This document shows, one piece after another, positions 52,001-60,172 of a DNA stretch of 64,000 bases (the first letter of the stretch is position 1; the number at the start of each line of letters is the position of its first letter). Source of the DNA: RGIG1902 sp034926865 (GTDB lineage: Bacteria; Bacillota; Clostridia; Oscillospirales; Butyricicoccaceae); contig JAYFQP010000006.1 in the NCBI GenBank assembly GCA_034926865.1, positions 62,001 through 126,000 of the forward strand, given 5' to 3'. The position numbers were made by a program, and so were the translations under genes. The notes beneath the pieces were generated by a model. That model worked only from the letters and a program-made list of their open reading frames with translations, was not told where the DNA came from and searched no databases.

Positions 52001-52716
52001 AGGGAAGGATAGTTCTTATCCGCAACATGTCGCCATCTGCTCTTGAGCAGTCAGCAAATGAGCTTATAGAGGCGCTTAAGTCAAGCCAGATGCTTATAAT
52101 TCCCGGCGGATTTTCAGGCGGAGACGAACCTGATGGAAGTGGCAAGTTTATTCAGGCCTTTTTCCGAAATCCTGCCGTAACAGAACAGATACATGAGCTT
52201 CTCTATAACCGTGACGGCCTTGCCCTTGGCATATGTAACGGCTTCCAGGCGCTCGTAAAGCTTGGGCTTCTTCCGTTCGGAAAAGTGACAAGGCTTGACA
52301 GTACTTGCCCCACAGTCACCTTTAACACCATCGGGCGTCACCAATCAATCTATTCTTATACAAGGGTATCTTCAGTCAAATCTCCCTGGCTTCTTAAGTG
52401 CAATGTGGGCGAAGTTTATAATATACCCTTCTCCCACGGCGAGGGGAGATTTATGGCTGACAGCAAGACTCTTAAAGAACTGGCCCAAAATGGGCAGATT
52501 GCCTTCCAGTACTGTGATGAAAAGGGCAGGCCGAATATGGATATCAATATAAATATCAACGGTTCTGTTGCTGCTATTGAAGGTATAACGAGTCCTGACG
52601 GCAGAGTTCTTGGAAAAATGGGGCATTCTGAGCGCTGCGGAAGCAATGTGGCAAAGAATATTCCCGGTGACAAGTATCAGCCGCTTTTTGAAGGCGGAGT
52701 AGAGTATTTCAGATAG
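49036..52716 (+). CDS. purL: Single-chain phosphoribosylformylglycinamidine synthase (large PurL with glutaminase domain)
   Basis: 1226 residues, the long PurL that contains PurS-like, two synthase and glutaminase parts in one chain. This is why no purS or purQ genes are present. Features: DTYWSDHCRHTTF, KNETHNHPTEIEPFGGAATC, DFGAGGVSVAIGELADGL, GGKDSMSGT, and a C-terminal class I glutamine amidotransferase with PGTNCEYDT and the nucleophile in GICNGFQAL. It converts FGAR to FGAM. Single-chain PurL of this kind is common in Clostridia as well as Proteobacteria. Confidence 0.97.
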   Translation: MAKVFRCYTEKRQGFDIEAKGLLSRLRSEEGIDCLEKVRILNRYDCQGIDEQTYQLACEGVFSEPACDEVYHEELPFEGDWTLIVEALPGQFDMRADSCRQCIALMTRGERPLVKNAVMYVFYGNLSDEDKLKISKSLINPVESREASEKKPESLEDSYPQPEAVPYLTDLMAEADLDSYIERYGLAMDSADLDFLREYFKGEGRAPSLTELRMIDTYWSDHCRHTTFLTHLDDIKIDDEKVKAAYDSYLEGRRFVYGDKAKARPVTLMDIATAGAKVLKKQGYLANLDESEEINACSIKIKADVDGTEEPWLLMYKNETHNHPTEIEPFGGAATCLGGAIRDPLSGRAYVYQAMRVTGAGDPNTPLSETLENKLPQRTICRKAAQGYSSYGNQIGLSTGLVSELYHPGYVAKRLETGAVVAAAPESNVVRKVPEPGDVIVLLGGKTGRDGCGGATGSSKSHSSESLESCGAEVQKGNAPEERKIQRLFRNGEATRMIKRCNDFGAGGVSVAIGELADGLDIDLDMVPKKYDGLDGTELAISESQERMAVVLAPEDVEKFIALAAGENLETAIVAHVTELPRLKMRWRGEMICDISREFLNSNGAEKHASIFVPKQDIKNVELPSGDIAKAVIDRLSHESVCLQKGLGTRFDGSIGAASVLMPYGGKNQLTPTQVMAAKLPVLDGETNTASVMAYGFDPYLMEQSPFKGAMLSVVSSASKLVSAGCDPSGVYLSLQEFFEKPNHMPERMGKPFAALLGAYEAQQALKMAAIGGKDSMSGTFNDIDVPPTLISFAITTQSAGDILSPEFKEKGSHVYYFECPEDIEKVSAFLEEMYSFTQSGRVLSAWSVTAGGIIEGICKMAIGNDIGFRLDDGFDERCLFGGSFGSIIAEVDGECEGLMLGRTGGKTIELKTAEISLQTVKNVLMDTLEPIYSTKTSQQPREVPTYSHKVRPQKAMTKVAAPQAVIPVFPGTNCEYDTQKAIERAGGKGRIVLIRNMSPSALEQSANELIEALKSSQMLIIPGGFSGGDEPDGSGKFIQAFFRNPAVTEQIHELLYNRDGLALGICNGFQALVKLGLLPFGKVTRLDSTCPTVTFNTIGRHQSIYSYTRVSSVKSPWLLKCNVGEVYNIPFSHGEGRFMADSKTLKELAQNGQIAFQYCDEKGRPNMDINININGSVAAIEGITSPDGRVLGKMGHSERCGSNVAKNIPGDKYQPLFEGGVEYFR

Positions 52717-52731
52717 TTTTATATGATATTT

Positions 52732-52765
52732 AAGAAGCGGCAGGATTATCCTGCCGTTTCTTATT
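52732..52765 (+). terminator. Terminator of the purine operon
   Basis: Stem GCGGCAGG / CCTGCCG(T) extended by AAGA / TCTT with loop ATTAT, then a T-rich stretch. It lies about 20 bases after purL. Confidence 0.8.
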
Positions 52766-52885
52766 AATTTGTCTTTTTGAATATATGATCTATAAGTAAT
52801 AACGAATAAATAAAAAAAGAAGGCTTTGGTCTCGTGTAAATACGCTAATTTTCAAAGTAAGATGCAAAAAATGATTTATTCTCCC

Positions 52886-52914
52886 TTGACAAGGGGGAGG
52901 ATGAGTAGTATCAT
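52886..52914 (+). promoter_or_regulatory. Promoter and operator-like palindrome of the Met/Cys-rich micro-gene
   Basis: TTGACA at 52886-52891, exactly 17 bases, TATCAT at 52909-52914. The -35 box sits inside the inverted repeat CTCCCTTGACAAGGGGGAG (52881-52899), a plausible repressor or metalloregulator site. Confidence 0.65.
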
Positions 52915-52946
52915 AACAACAATACTTTAGAAAGTGAAAGTGATTT

Positions 52947-53060
52947 ATGACAGGTTACGTTTTTGGTATGATGATGATGTGCTCCATGATGTGCGCTATG
53001 TACACCATGTGCATGTGCATGCCTAAAAATAACGGTAACCTGGTAAAATCCCTGTCTTAA
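52947..53060 (+). CDS. 37-aa Met/Cys-rich micropeptide
   Basis: No family recognised. Residues 8-25 read MMMMCSMMCAMYTMCMCM; overall 11 Met and 4 Cys in 37 residues, preceded by MTGYVFG and followed by a polar tail PKNNGNLVKSLS. The Met/Cys block could be a single membrane helix with thioether/thiol side chains or a soft-metal (Cu, Hg, Cd) binding peptide. Support for expression: own promoter 30 bases upstream, a terminator 34 bases after the stop, and an AAGTGATTT extended Shine-Dalgarno-like sequence near the ATG, which is weak. A non-coding transcript is the alternative. Confidence 0.5.
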   Translation: MTGYVFGMMMMCSMMCAMYTMCMCMPKNNGNLVKSLS

Positions 53061-53093
53061 GAAGTATTATCGTATAAGCAGGATTTATATTTT

Positions 53094-53128
53094 GCCGCCG
53101 GTTATCGTTTTGATAACCGGCGGTTTTT
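53094..53128 (+). terminator. Terminator of the micro-gene
   Basis: Perfect 13-bp stem CCGCCGGTTATC(G) / GATAACCGGCGG with loop GTTTT, followed by TTTTTG. It separates the micro-gene from metN. Confidence 0.92.
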
Positions 53129-53226
53129 GTTTTAAGAAAGCGAGGAAGAGGGATGAAAACAAGCGTCACCCTGCGAGAACGAATGTGAAGGCTTGCTGAA
53201 AAATTAATTTTTTAGGAGCTGAACAC

Positions 53227-54258
53227 ATGATCAAACTTAATGATATCGCAAAGACCTTTTACGGCGATGGCGGAAAAGTCGAGGCCGTCAAGGATGTAAG
53301 CCTTGAAATAGACGACGGCGAAATATTTGGGATAATCGGCCTTTCAGGGGCCGGGAAATCAACTCTTGTCAGGTGCATCAACCTCCTTGAGAGGCCTGAC
53401 TGCGGAACCGTGACTGTTGACAATGTAGAGCTTACTTCACTTGATGAAAAAAAACTCAGGCACCAGAGGATATCCATGGGCATGATATTTCAGCATTTCA
53501 ACCTCATGCCCTCCAGAACAGTATGGGGAAATATTGCCTATCCACTCAAAAAACAGAAGCTTTCAAAAGAGCAGATTGACACTCGTGTGACTGAGCTTTT
53601 AGAGCTTGTAGATCTTGGCGATAAGAGAGATGCTTATCCCAATCAGCTTTCTGGCGGACAGAAGCAGAGAGTAGCCATCGCAAGGGCTATCGCCAGTGGC
53701 CCCAGAGTGCTTTTGTGTGACGAAGCGACTTCCGCGCTTGACCCGGCAACCACGCTTTCCATCCTGGGGCTTCTTAAAAAAATAAATAAGGCACTTGGCC
53801 TTACGATAGTAATAATTACCCATGAAATGGCTGTCGTGAAAGAGATATGCGACAGGGTAGCTGTCATGGAAGGCGGAAGAGTCATAGAGGAAGGCGATGT
53901 CCTTAACATTTTCTCTTCTCCGAAGTCGTCTGTTACTAAGTCTTTTATTGAAAGTGCCGCCAATATAGGCAAGATAAGAACGCTTGTGGAAGAGCAGTCG
54001 CCTGCTGTGGCGCTTGAGCCGGGACAGGTGCTTGCAAGGCTTAGATATCACGGGAGAAGCGCTGACCGGGCGATTATTTCATGTATCTCGAGAGAATATG
54101 ATGTCGACTGCAACATCATATTCGGCAATATAGAAATAATAAAGGATTCAGCCATAGGGACGCTTGTATTGATTTTCAGCGGTAAGAAAGAGAATATTGA
54201 AAAAGCTGTTTCTTATTTGAGCGCCAATGACGTATCGGTGGAGGTGATAGACAGATGA
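53227..54258 (+). CDS. metN: Methionine ABC importer ATP-binding protein MetN
   Basis: 343 residues. Walker A GLSGAGKST (38-46), Q-loop FQHFNLMPSRTV, signature LSGGQKQRVAIARAI, Walker B VLLCDEATSALD. The C-terminal ~90 residues are a NIL domain, which binds methionine in the family and trans-inhibits transport. It forms the classic metN-metI-metQ order with the two following genes. No S-box or other known SAM riboswitch is visible in the ~100 bases upstream. Confidence 0.95.
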   Translation: MIKLNDIAKTFYGDGGKVEAVKDVSLEIDDGEIFGIIGLSGAGKSTLVRCINLLERPDCGTVTVDNVELTSLDEKKLRHQRISMGMIFQHFNLMPSRTVWGNIAYPLKKQKLSKEQIDTRVTELLELVDLGDKRDAYPNQLSGGQKQRVAIARAIASGPRVLLCDEATSALDPATTLSILGLLKKINKALGLTIVIITHEMAVVKEICDRVAVMEGGRVIEEGDVLNIFSSPKSSVTKSFIESAANIGKIRTLVEEQSPAVALEPGQVLARLRYHGRSADRAIISCISREYDVDCNIIFGNIEIIKDSAIGTLVLIFSGKKENIEKAVSYLSANDVSVEVIDR

Positions 54259-54932
54259 GTATATTATATGTGCTTTTCCCAAACACCATGGATAAGATTC
54301 CGCAGTTTCTTGAAAGCATAGTGCAGACGTTTCAGATGGTTGCGCTTTCGGGGGTGATTTCCTTTATTATCGGCATGGTGCTCGGGGTTGTCCTTACAGT
54401 GACAAAAAATGGGAATATCATGCAGAACGCCGTTGTAAACGGTATTCTCGACAAGGTGATAAATATATTCAGAAGCATACCTTTCGTCATACTGCTGACG
54501 GCTCTTTTGCCGCTCACCAGGGCCCTTGTGGGAACTGCGATCGGCACCAAGGGCGCGATAATACCGCTGATTTTCGGTACGGTGCCATTCTTCTCAAGGC
54601 AGATCGAAGCGGCTTTGGCCGAGCTTGACGGCGGCCTTATCGAAGCTGCACAGAGCATGGGAGACAGCCCTTGGGAGATAACCTTTAAGGTATATCTCAG
54701 AGAGAGCATTCCCTCTATTGTTCGGGGAACTACGATAACAACAATAAGTCTTATCGGGCTTACGGCAATGGCAGGGGCCATTGGCGGAGGAGGCCTGGGT
54801 AATTTTGCTATAATGTGGGGGCATCAGCGTCAGCAGACGGACTGCACCTATGCCGCTATGATAGTAATTCTGGCCCTTGTTTTCGCTGTTCAGGCGATAG
54901 GAAATCTAATAATAAAAAAGACAACACATTGA
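54255..54932 (+). CDS. metI: Methionine ABC importer permease MetI
   Basis: 225 residues with five membrane helices and the permease EAA loop EAAQSMGDSPWEITFKVYLR. It overlaps the metN stop by four bases (ATGA) and precedes the lipoprotein gene by 16 bases. Confidence 0.95.
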   Translation: MSILYVLFPNTMDKIPQFLESIVQTFQMVALSGVISFIIGMVLGVVLTVTKNGNIMQNAVVNGILDKVINIFRSIPFVILLTALLPLTRALVGTAIGTKGAIIPLIFGTVPFFSRQIEAALAELDGGLIEAAQSMGDSPWEITFKVYLRESIPSIVRGTTITTISLIGLTAMAGAIGGGGLGNFAIMWGHQRQQTDCTYAAMIVILALVFAVQAIGNLIIKKTTH

Positions 54933-54948
54933 TTTTGGAGGAATAAAA

Positions 54949-55797
54949 ATGAAGAAGCTTATATCACTTATAGCTATTCTGGCGCTTGTGTTCACCCTTG
55001 GAGCATGCGCATCTTCACAGGATACTGATGGAAACCAAGATTCACAGCAAAGCTCTGAACAGAAGGATGGGGCTGTTGTGAAGCTTGGAGTTGTAGGCGA
55101 GGCGAATGAAGCATGGCAGCCTGTTATCGAAAAGCTTGCCAAAGAGGATATAACCCTCGAGATAGTCAGTTTTTCAGATTATACGCTGCCTAATCAGGCC
55201 CTTGATGACGGGGATATTGATCTTAACTCCTTTCAGCATTACGCATTTCTTAATAATGATATCGAAAAGAACGGGTATAAACTGACAGCCATAGGTGAAA
55301 CGGTTATTGCTCCCCTTGGCCTTTACAGCCAGAAGATCAAAGATATATCCGAGATCAAAAACGGAGATTCTATTGCCATACCCAGTGATACGACAAATGG
55401 AGGACGTGCGCTTAAACTTCTTGAGTCTGCAGGATTAATAAAGGTGGACCCCGCAGCCGGATATACCCCGTTTGTTACGGATATTACCGAGAACCCACTG
55501 AAGCTTGAGTTTGTTGAGGTAGAGGCATCCCTGACGCCCGGCTTGCTTCCCGATGTTGCCGCTGCGGTGATAAACGGAGGCCACGCTGTAGATAACGGCC
55601 TTGTTCCCTCAGAGGATGCCATTTATCTTGAAAAAGTCGAGGACGGAGCGGATAACCCATATATAAATGTTATTGTCGCACGTACTGAGGATAAGGACAA
55701 TGAGGTCTATAAAAAGGTAGTTGAGTATTATCAGACGGACGAGGTAGCTGCCATAATCAAAGAGCAGTATAAGGGTTCTTATATCACCGTCTGGTAA
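54949..55797 (+). CDS. metQ: Methionine-binding lipoprotein MetQ (NlpA family)
   Basis: 282 residues. Lipoprotein signal with lipobox LGAC (Cys about residue 21), then the NlpA fold: VKLGVVGEANEAWQPVIEKL, LDDGDIDLNSFQHYAFL, IAIPSDTTNGGRALKLLE. It delivers methionine (or a close analogue) to MetNI outside the membrane. ATG follows TGGAGG. Confidence 0.95.
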   Translation: MKKLISLIAILALVFTLGACASSQDTDGNQDSQQSSEQKDGAVVKLGVVGEANEAWQPVIEKLAKEDITLEIVSFSDYTLPNQALDDGDIDLNSFQHYAFLNNDIEKNGYKLTAIGETVIAPLGLYSQKIKDISEIKNGDSIAIPSDTTNGGRALKLLESAGLIKVDPAAGYTPFVTDITENPLKLEFVEVEASLTPGLLPDVAAAVINGGHAVDNGLVPSEDAIYLEKVEDGADNPYINVIVARTEDKDNEVYKKVVEYYQTDEVAAIIKEQYKGSYITVW

Positions 55798-55803
55798 AAT
55801 GGA

Positions 55804-55836
55804 AGAGAGAAGGGCAAATGCCCTTCTCTCTTTTTT
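55804..55836 (+). terminator. Terminator of the metNIQ operon
   Basis: Perfect 11-bp stem GAGAGAAGGGC / GCCCTTCTCTC, loop AAAT, followed by TTTTTT. Confidence 0.93.
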
Positions 55837-55903
55837 AATTTGACCATATGCTATGCCGATGGTAAAATGTTTTTATAAAGAATGAAGAGTGGAGAAAAGG
55901 CAT

Positions 55904-56752
55904 ATGGGCAGATTTGACGGGATAATAAAAGGCATTGAGAGGCTTGCAAGCGAGAGCCAGGATGTACATGCAGCAATAATAATCGGCTCACAGGCCCGGG
56001 AAGATCACCCTTCGGACGATAGCTCTGATCTGGACGTTATTCTTATCGTCGGAGATACTGCGCATTATTTAAAAGATGACCGCTGGCTTGAGAATATCGG
56101 GGGCCTTCAAATATCTTTTCTGGAAAAAACTATAGGTGGGGCAACAGAAAGGAGGATACTATTTGAGGGAGCTCTGGATGTAGATTTTATTATTATGACC
56201 GAGGAGGATCTCAAGAGCCTTTTTAGCCGGAAAGCTTTGAACGGTATATTTGGAAGGGGATATAAGATCCTTGTAGATAAGATTGGGCTTGAGGGGCTAA
56301 ATGAAGCTCCGCTGCAAGCTAAGGCCAATAAGCTTTCAGAGCAGGAGTTCTTAAACCTTGTGAACGACTTTTTCTATCATACAGTATGGACTGCCAAAAA
56401 GCTTAAACGCGGTGAAATGTGGACGGCAAAGCTCTGTCTTGACAGTTATATGAAGTTCCTGCTTTTGCAGATGATCGAGTGTCATGCGCTTGCACTTCAT
56501 GGCGAGGATTATGATATATGGCACAGCGGACGTTTTATCGAGGAATGGGCTGAGAGTTGGATAATAAAAGAGCTTTCAGTATGCTTTGCCCATTTTGAAG
56601 AGAGCGATATAAAAGAGGCGCTTTTTAATACGATGAGCCTTTTTAGGGCTGTTGCCAAAGAGGCAGCGCAAATGATGGCATATACATATCCTAATAAAGC
56701 AGATGAGTTTGCCTCCGCTTGGGTTTCTGATTATTTGGAAAAAAGGCTTTAA
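55904..56752 (+). CDS. Aminoglycoside 6-adenylyltransferase (AadE/ANT(6)-like) protein
   Basis: About 282 residues. The nucleotidyltransferase motif GSQAREDHPSDDSSDLDVILIV near residues 29-50 supplies the metal-binding aspartates, LDVDFIIMTEED the third acidic position, and the C-terminal helical half (HTVWTAKKLKRGEMWTAKLC, KFLLLQMIECHAL) matches this family. True ANT(6) enzymes adenylate streptomycin; chromosomal relatives often have no proven resistance role. Start ATG 55904 (GGAG upstream) is preferred over GTG 55889. No mobile-element signature is adjacent. Confidence 0.85.
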   Translation: MGRFDGIIKGIERLASESQDVHAAIIIGSQAREDHPSDDSSDLDVILIVGDTAHYLKDDRWLENIGGLQISFLEKTIGGATERRILFEGALDVDFIIMTEEDLKSLFSRKALNGIFGRGYKILVDKIGLEGLNEAPLQAKANKLSEQEFLNLVNDFFYHTVWTAKKLKRGEMWTAKLCLDSYMKFLLLQMIECHALALHGEDYDIWHSGRFIEEWAESWIIKELSVCFAHFEESDIKEALFNTMSLFRAVAKEAAQMMAYTYPNKADEFASAWVSDYLEKRL

Positions 56753-56778
56753 TAGAGCATATTGGGAGCAAAAGAGAT

Positions 56779-56824
56779 AAAAGACCCCTGTTCTGTTTTA
56801 GAATTCAGAAGGGGTCTTTTTATA
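56779..56824. terminator. Bidirectional terminator between the adenylyltransferase and the amino-acid ABC operon
   Basis: Stem AAAAGACCCCT / AGGGGTCTTTT with an additional inner TTCTG / CAGAA pair, between convergent genes. Confidence 0.85.
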
Positions 56825-56846
56825 TTTCTTTGCTGTACAGATGCCC

Positions 56847-57596
56847 TTATGCCTCGTCCTGGGATACGAATCTTCTTATACGCGGGTTTTCGCTGTTAAA
56901 TATGCTTTCCGGAGATCCTTCCTCAAGAATCAAGCCGTCATCCATGAAGAGCACCCTGTCTGAAATTCGCCGGGCAAAGCGCATTTCGTGGGTTACTATC
57001 AGCATGGTCATCGTATGGCTTTCGGCGAGACGCTGGATAACATTCAGTACCTCCCCTACAAGCTCGGGATCGAGTGAAGAGGTAGGCTCATCAAAGAGCA
57101 TGACCTGAGGCTTGACGGCCATAGCCCTGCCTATGCCCACTCGCTGCTGCTGCCCACCGGACATATGAGCGGGGTAGGAGTCACGCTTATCAAGGAGGCC
57201 TATTGTTGAAAGGATCTCTTCGGCTTCATGCAGAGCTTCGTCCTTTGGTATGTTCTGAACCTGCACAAGGGGTTCCAAAATGTTTTCAAGTGCCGTTTTG
57301 TTTTTGAAAAGGTTGTAGTTTTGGAAAACCATAGCTGTTTTATGACGCAGCTTATAAATATCTTTTTTAGAAGATTTTCCTGCTTCAACGGCAACATTGT
57401 CGATTGTTATTGTGCCGCTTGTAGGTTTTTCAAGGTAATTTATACAGCGCAGAAGGGTAGATTTTCCTGTGCCGGATGGGCCTATGATAGATACTACTTC
57501 GCCTTTTTTCACAGTAAGGTCAATGCCCTTTAGAACAGAAAGGGATCCGAAGTTTTTTGTAAGCCTTTTAATGCTCAGAATAGGCTCGCTGTTCAT
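56847..57596 (-). CDS. Polar amino-acid ABC importer ATP-binding protein (GlnQ type)
   Basis: 249 residues. Walker A GPSGTGKST, Q-loop VFQNYNLFKNKTALEN, signature MSGGQQQRVGIGRAM, Walker B VMLFDEPTSSLDPE and the switch His in VTHEMRFARR. It is the third gene of a binding-protein/permease/ATPase operon; the start overlaps the permease stop by one base (TAATG). The likely substrate class is polar amino acids such as cystine, glutamine or histidine. Confidence 0.93.
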   Translation of the reverse strand: MNSEPILSIKRLTKNFGSLSVLKGIDLTVKKGEVVSIIGPSGTGKSTLLRCINYLEKPTSGTITIDNVAVEAGKSSKKDIYKLRHKTAMVFQNYNLFKNKTALENILEPLVQVQNIPKDEALHEAEEILSTIGLLDKRDSYPAHMSGGQQQRVGIGRAMAVKPQVMLFDEPTSSLDPELVGEVLNVIQRLAESHTMTMLIVTHEMRFARRISDRVLFMDDGLILEEGSPESIFNSENPRIRRFVSQDEA

Positions 57597-58279
57597 TATT
57601 TATTCCCCTCCTGTACATATGCTCTGTTCATTCTCTGCTCAAGCCTTGATTCTCCCCATTCAATAATGGCAAGTATTACCCAATATATTATAATTAGGGC
57701 CACATAGCCTTCAAGATACCTAAATGTCAGGTTTACCTGGTTTTTTGCAAAGGCTGTCATATCCATAACGCCTACGGTAAAGCAAAGGGATGTTGACTTA
57801 AACAGGTTGGCAAAGCTGTTGGACATTCCTGGTATAGCGACGCGCGCAGCCTGAGGGATAATAATGCGCTTTATAGTCTGCCAGTTTGTAAGGCCGATAG
57901 ATATGCCTGCTTCAAATTGGCCTTTGTCTACAGATATTATTGCTCCGCGTATGTTTTCTCCCATATAAGCCGCAAAGCTGAGCGAAAGTACAACAATTGT
58001 GGCCCAGTAGCTGGACATGTTTCTTATAAGAGTGGATATCTGAGAGAAACCGTAATAAAAAACAAAGAGCTGTGCAATAAAAGGCGTGCTGCGAAAAAAA
58101 GATGTAAAAATAACCGAAAACTGTTTAAGCCCCGGGACGTTATAATATCTCACGGCGGCCAACACAAAGCCTAAGAGCACTGAAAGGACAAGGGATAAAA
58201 CCGCTACTGAAAAGGTTGTGCCAAAGCCGTGAAGGATGATGCTGAACATGCTGGCAAAATAGTCTATATCGAAATTCAC
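57596..58279 (-). CDS. Polar amino-acid ABC importer permease
   Basis: 227 residues with about five membrane helices. The EAA motif is FEAGISIGLTNWQTIKRIII, and RSTPFIAQLFVFYYG is the conserved N-terminal family block. It lies between the binding-protein gene and the ATPase, following a stem-loop that may reduce its expression relative to the binding protein. Confidence 0.93.
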   Translation of the reverse strand: MNFDIDYFASMFSIILHGFGTTFSVAVLSLVLSVLLGFVLAAVRYYNVPGLKQFSVIFTSFFRSTPFIAQLFVFYYGFSQISTLIRNMSSYWATIVVLSLSFAAYMGENIRGAIISVDKGQFEAGISIGLTNWQTIKRIIIPQAARVAIPGMSNSFANLFKSTSLCFTVGVMDMTAFAKNQVNLTFRYLEGYVALIIIYWVILAIIEWGESRLEQRMNRAYVQEGNK

Positions 58280-58312
58280 AAGCTACCTCCTGAAAAGAAG
58301 AATAAACGCAAA

Positions 58313-58346
58313 ACATGGCAAGCGCCGTTTGACGCCTGCCGTGTTG
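58313..58346 (-). terminator. Intercistronic stem-loop, partial terminator
   Basis: On the minus strand ACACGGCAGGCG pairs imperfectly with CGCTTGCCATGT, followed by TTTGCG. It sits between the binding-protein and permease genes, the usual place for a hairpin that keeps binding-protein mRNA in excess. Confidence 0.55.
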
Positions 58347-58361
58347 CTTTGGCTGCGTTGA

Positions 58362-59243
58362 TTACTTTGAATAGTATTCCTTGGCAGCGGCGGTCTCCAT
58401 TACATCATAGTCAAACCATTTTTCGCTTAATTGCTTGTGTGTACCATCTTTGATTATTTCGGCCAGAGCGCCGTCTACAAGCTTAAGTAATTCCTGACCT
58501 CTGTCTGTGCGGGCAAAAGGATAACCGTTGACTTCCGTATAAATCGGGTTTTCCGTATCTACACATTTAAGATCCCAGTCGCTGTGCTTTTCAAGAAGGT
58601 ACGGCAAAAGCAAATAGGCATAGGGCATAGCGTCTACTCTTTCCATAACTACTTCCTGAGGAATTGATGAAAAAGATTCATATGTTGCCTTTTCAACCTT
58701 GTTATCAGGGTCAAGAGCTGCAACAAACTCATTCATGGCGCTGCCGTCGGCAAGGCCTATCTTTTTACCGGCCATATCGGCCCATGTCTTTATTTCTTCG
58801 TTATCGCCCCTGACGAGAAGACAGTACGGGCTGAAGAAATAGGGCTTAGTAAAGTCATATTTTTCCTGTCGTGCAGGAGTGATGCTTATTTGCTTGGCTA
58901 CTGTATCAACTTTTCCGATCTCAAGATCACCAAAGGATGTGGCTACATCTTCTTGAACAAACTCAACTTTATATCCGATCCTATTTGCGATCTCATTCCA
59001 CATGTCGATCTCAAAACCCGACCATTCCTTTGTGGTCTCATCATATACGGTAAACCCTAAATAATCACCCGAGGTTGCAACACGAATAACTTTATCATCG
59101 CTAGTTGATGTTTTATCATTATCGGTTGCTTCGGACTTATTTTGGGCATCTTTAGAACCTTCGCTTGTGTCACTCTTTGATCCGCACGCTGTAAAGGATA
59201 ACGCCATCATAGCGGCAAGAATAAGTGCGAAAAATCTTTTCAT
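58362..59243 (-). CDS. Amino-acid ABC importer substrate-binding lipoprotein
   Basis: 293 residues. Signal peptide MKRFFALILAAMMALSFTAC with lipobox FTAC (Cys20), a Ser/Asp/Lys-rich linker, then a type II periplasmic-binding fold of the SBP_bac_3 family (DYLGFTVYDETTKEWSGFEI, VDTVAKQISITPARQEKYDF). First gene of the operon with permease and ATPase. Cystine-type or other polar amino acids are typical substrates. Confidence 0.93.
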   Translation of the reverse strand: MKRFFALILAAMMALSFTACGSKSDTSEGSKDAQNKSEATDNDKTSTSDDKVIRVATSGDYLGFTVYDETTKEWSGFEIDMWNEIANRIGYKVEFVQEDVATSFGDLEIGKVDTVAKQISITPARQEKYDFTKPYFFSPYCLLVRGDNEEIKTWADMAGKKIGLADGSAMNEFVAALDPDNKVEKATYESFSSIPQEVVMERVDAMPYAYLLLPYLLEKHSDWDLKCVDTENPIYTEVNGYPFARTDRGQELLKLVDGALAEIIKDGTHKQLSEKWFDYDVMETAAAKEYYSK

Positions 59244-59435
59244 ATCGTTCTCCTTCTATCGTTTGTGCAATACCGGTATCGCAAAACCATTATATGGAGC
59301 TGATTTTTGAAAGTCAAATCGTTTATTTCTTTTACAGAGGGGATACTTATTGAAAATAGCTATAAAATTACACACTGTAATAATTAGAAGTATTTATTTA
59401 TTATAATTTTAATATAATATTTATTTTTGCAAAAC

Positions 59436-59462
59436 AAAAAGACGCTTATAAAGCGTCTTTTG
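59436..59462. terminator. Terminator downstream of the HTH regulator
   Basis: Perfect stem CAAAAAGACGCTT / AAGCGTCTTTTG with loop ATA; symmetrical, so useful on both strands. It lies about 26 bases past the HTH stop. Confidence 0.85.
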
Positions 59463-59488
59463 CTTAGCAAATAATCTAACATCAGAAT

Positions 59489-60172
59489 CTATAGCCCGTT
59501 CTTTTTCCCTTCGAGGTTATCCGAAACGGTATGAAGAAGATTTAAAAGAGAGGGTGCAAGCTGAGGATAATTTGCCTGAAGTTTATCGATGGTCAGTTCA
59601 GAAATGGTTTCTGAATCATGCTTTTCATCCGCGGCAAGTTGTCGAAGCGCAAGCTCGCTTTTTTTAAGCTGAATGTCGCAAAGAGTGTCTATATATTCAA
59701 ATGGAACAGGAAAAGCATTGTCTGGATTTTGCTTTCTCAACGAGTAGACATAGCGATACATTTTATAAATCGACGTATAAAGATAAAGGCTGCAGTCGGC
59801 AATCAGTTTTCTGTCATTATGTCGTCCGAGCACGTCAAAAAAAATAGACATGGAATTGGTCAGTACCTTCCGCGAGAAAAGTGCCATGGCACTGCCTTTT
59901 AAGACATTGTCTTTCTGATCCATAACATCCGGAAGACTCTCCGCAACGATTGTTGAACCATCCCGCGACATGGTCCGGCCTAAAAGATAATCAGAGGAGA
60001 CACTGTAATAATCAGAAGCTTTAACGAGAAATTCCAACCCAGGCTCTCTCATACCATTCTCATAGTGCGACAAAAGAGCCTGAGAAACACCTAAATCTCC
60101 GGCTGCTTTTCTCTGGCTTATTTTCTTCTCTTTTCTCAGAAGCGAAAGAGTCCTGGGAAAGTCGTTTACCAT
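59489..60172 (-). CDS. XRE-family helix-turn-helix regulator (about 227 aa)
   Basis: The N-terminal ~65 residues are an HTH_3 domain (LSLLRKEKKISQRKAAGDLG, QALLSHYENGMREPGLEFLV, SSDYLLGRTM). The C-terminal ~160 residues are helical and of no recognised family, and end in a basic tail. Start ATG 60172 is preferred, with CGGAG ten bases upstream, over a longer frame. Target unknown; the upstream interval contains repeated ACCAT half-sites that may be its own operator. Confidence 0.85.
   Translation of the reverse strand: MVNDFPRTLSLLRKEKKISQRKAAGDLGVSQALLSHYENGMREPGLEFLVKASDYYSVSSDYLLGRTMSRDGSTIVAESLPDVMDQKDNVLKGSAMALFSRKVLTNSMSIFFDVLGRHNDRKLIADCSLYLYTSIYKMYRYVYSLRKQNPDNAFPVPFEYIDTLCDIQLKKSELALRQLAADEKHDSETISELTIDKLQANYPQLAPSLLNLLHTVSDNLEGKKNGL

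Noticed and set aside
53129..53226. S-box (SAM) riboswitch before metNIQ
   Set aside because: The interval is about 100 bases, lacks the conserved S-box core, and no terminator precedes metN within it.
55904..56752. Acquired streptomycin resistance cassette
   Set aside because: The protein is ANT(6)-like, but the locus has chromosomal-style spacing, no flanking mobile genes and no resistance-gene neighbours, so acquired resistance is not supported.
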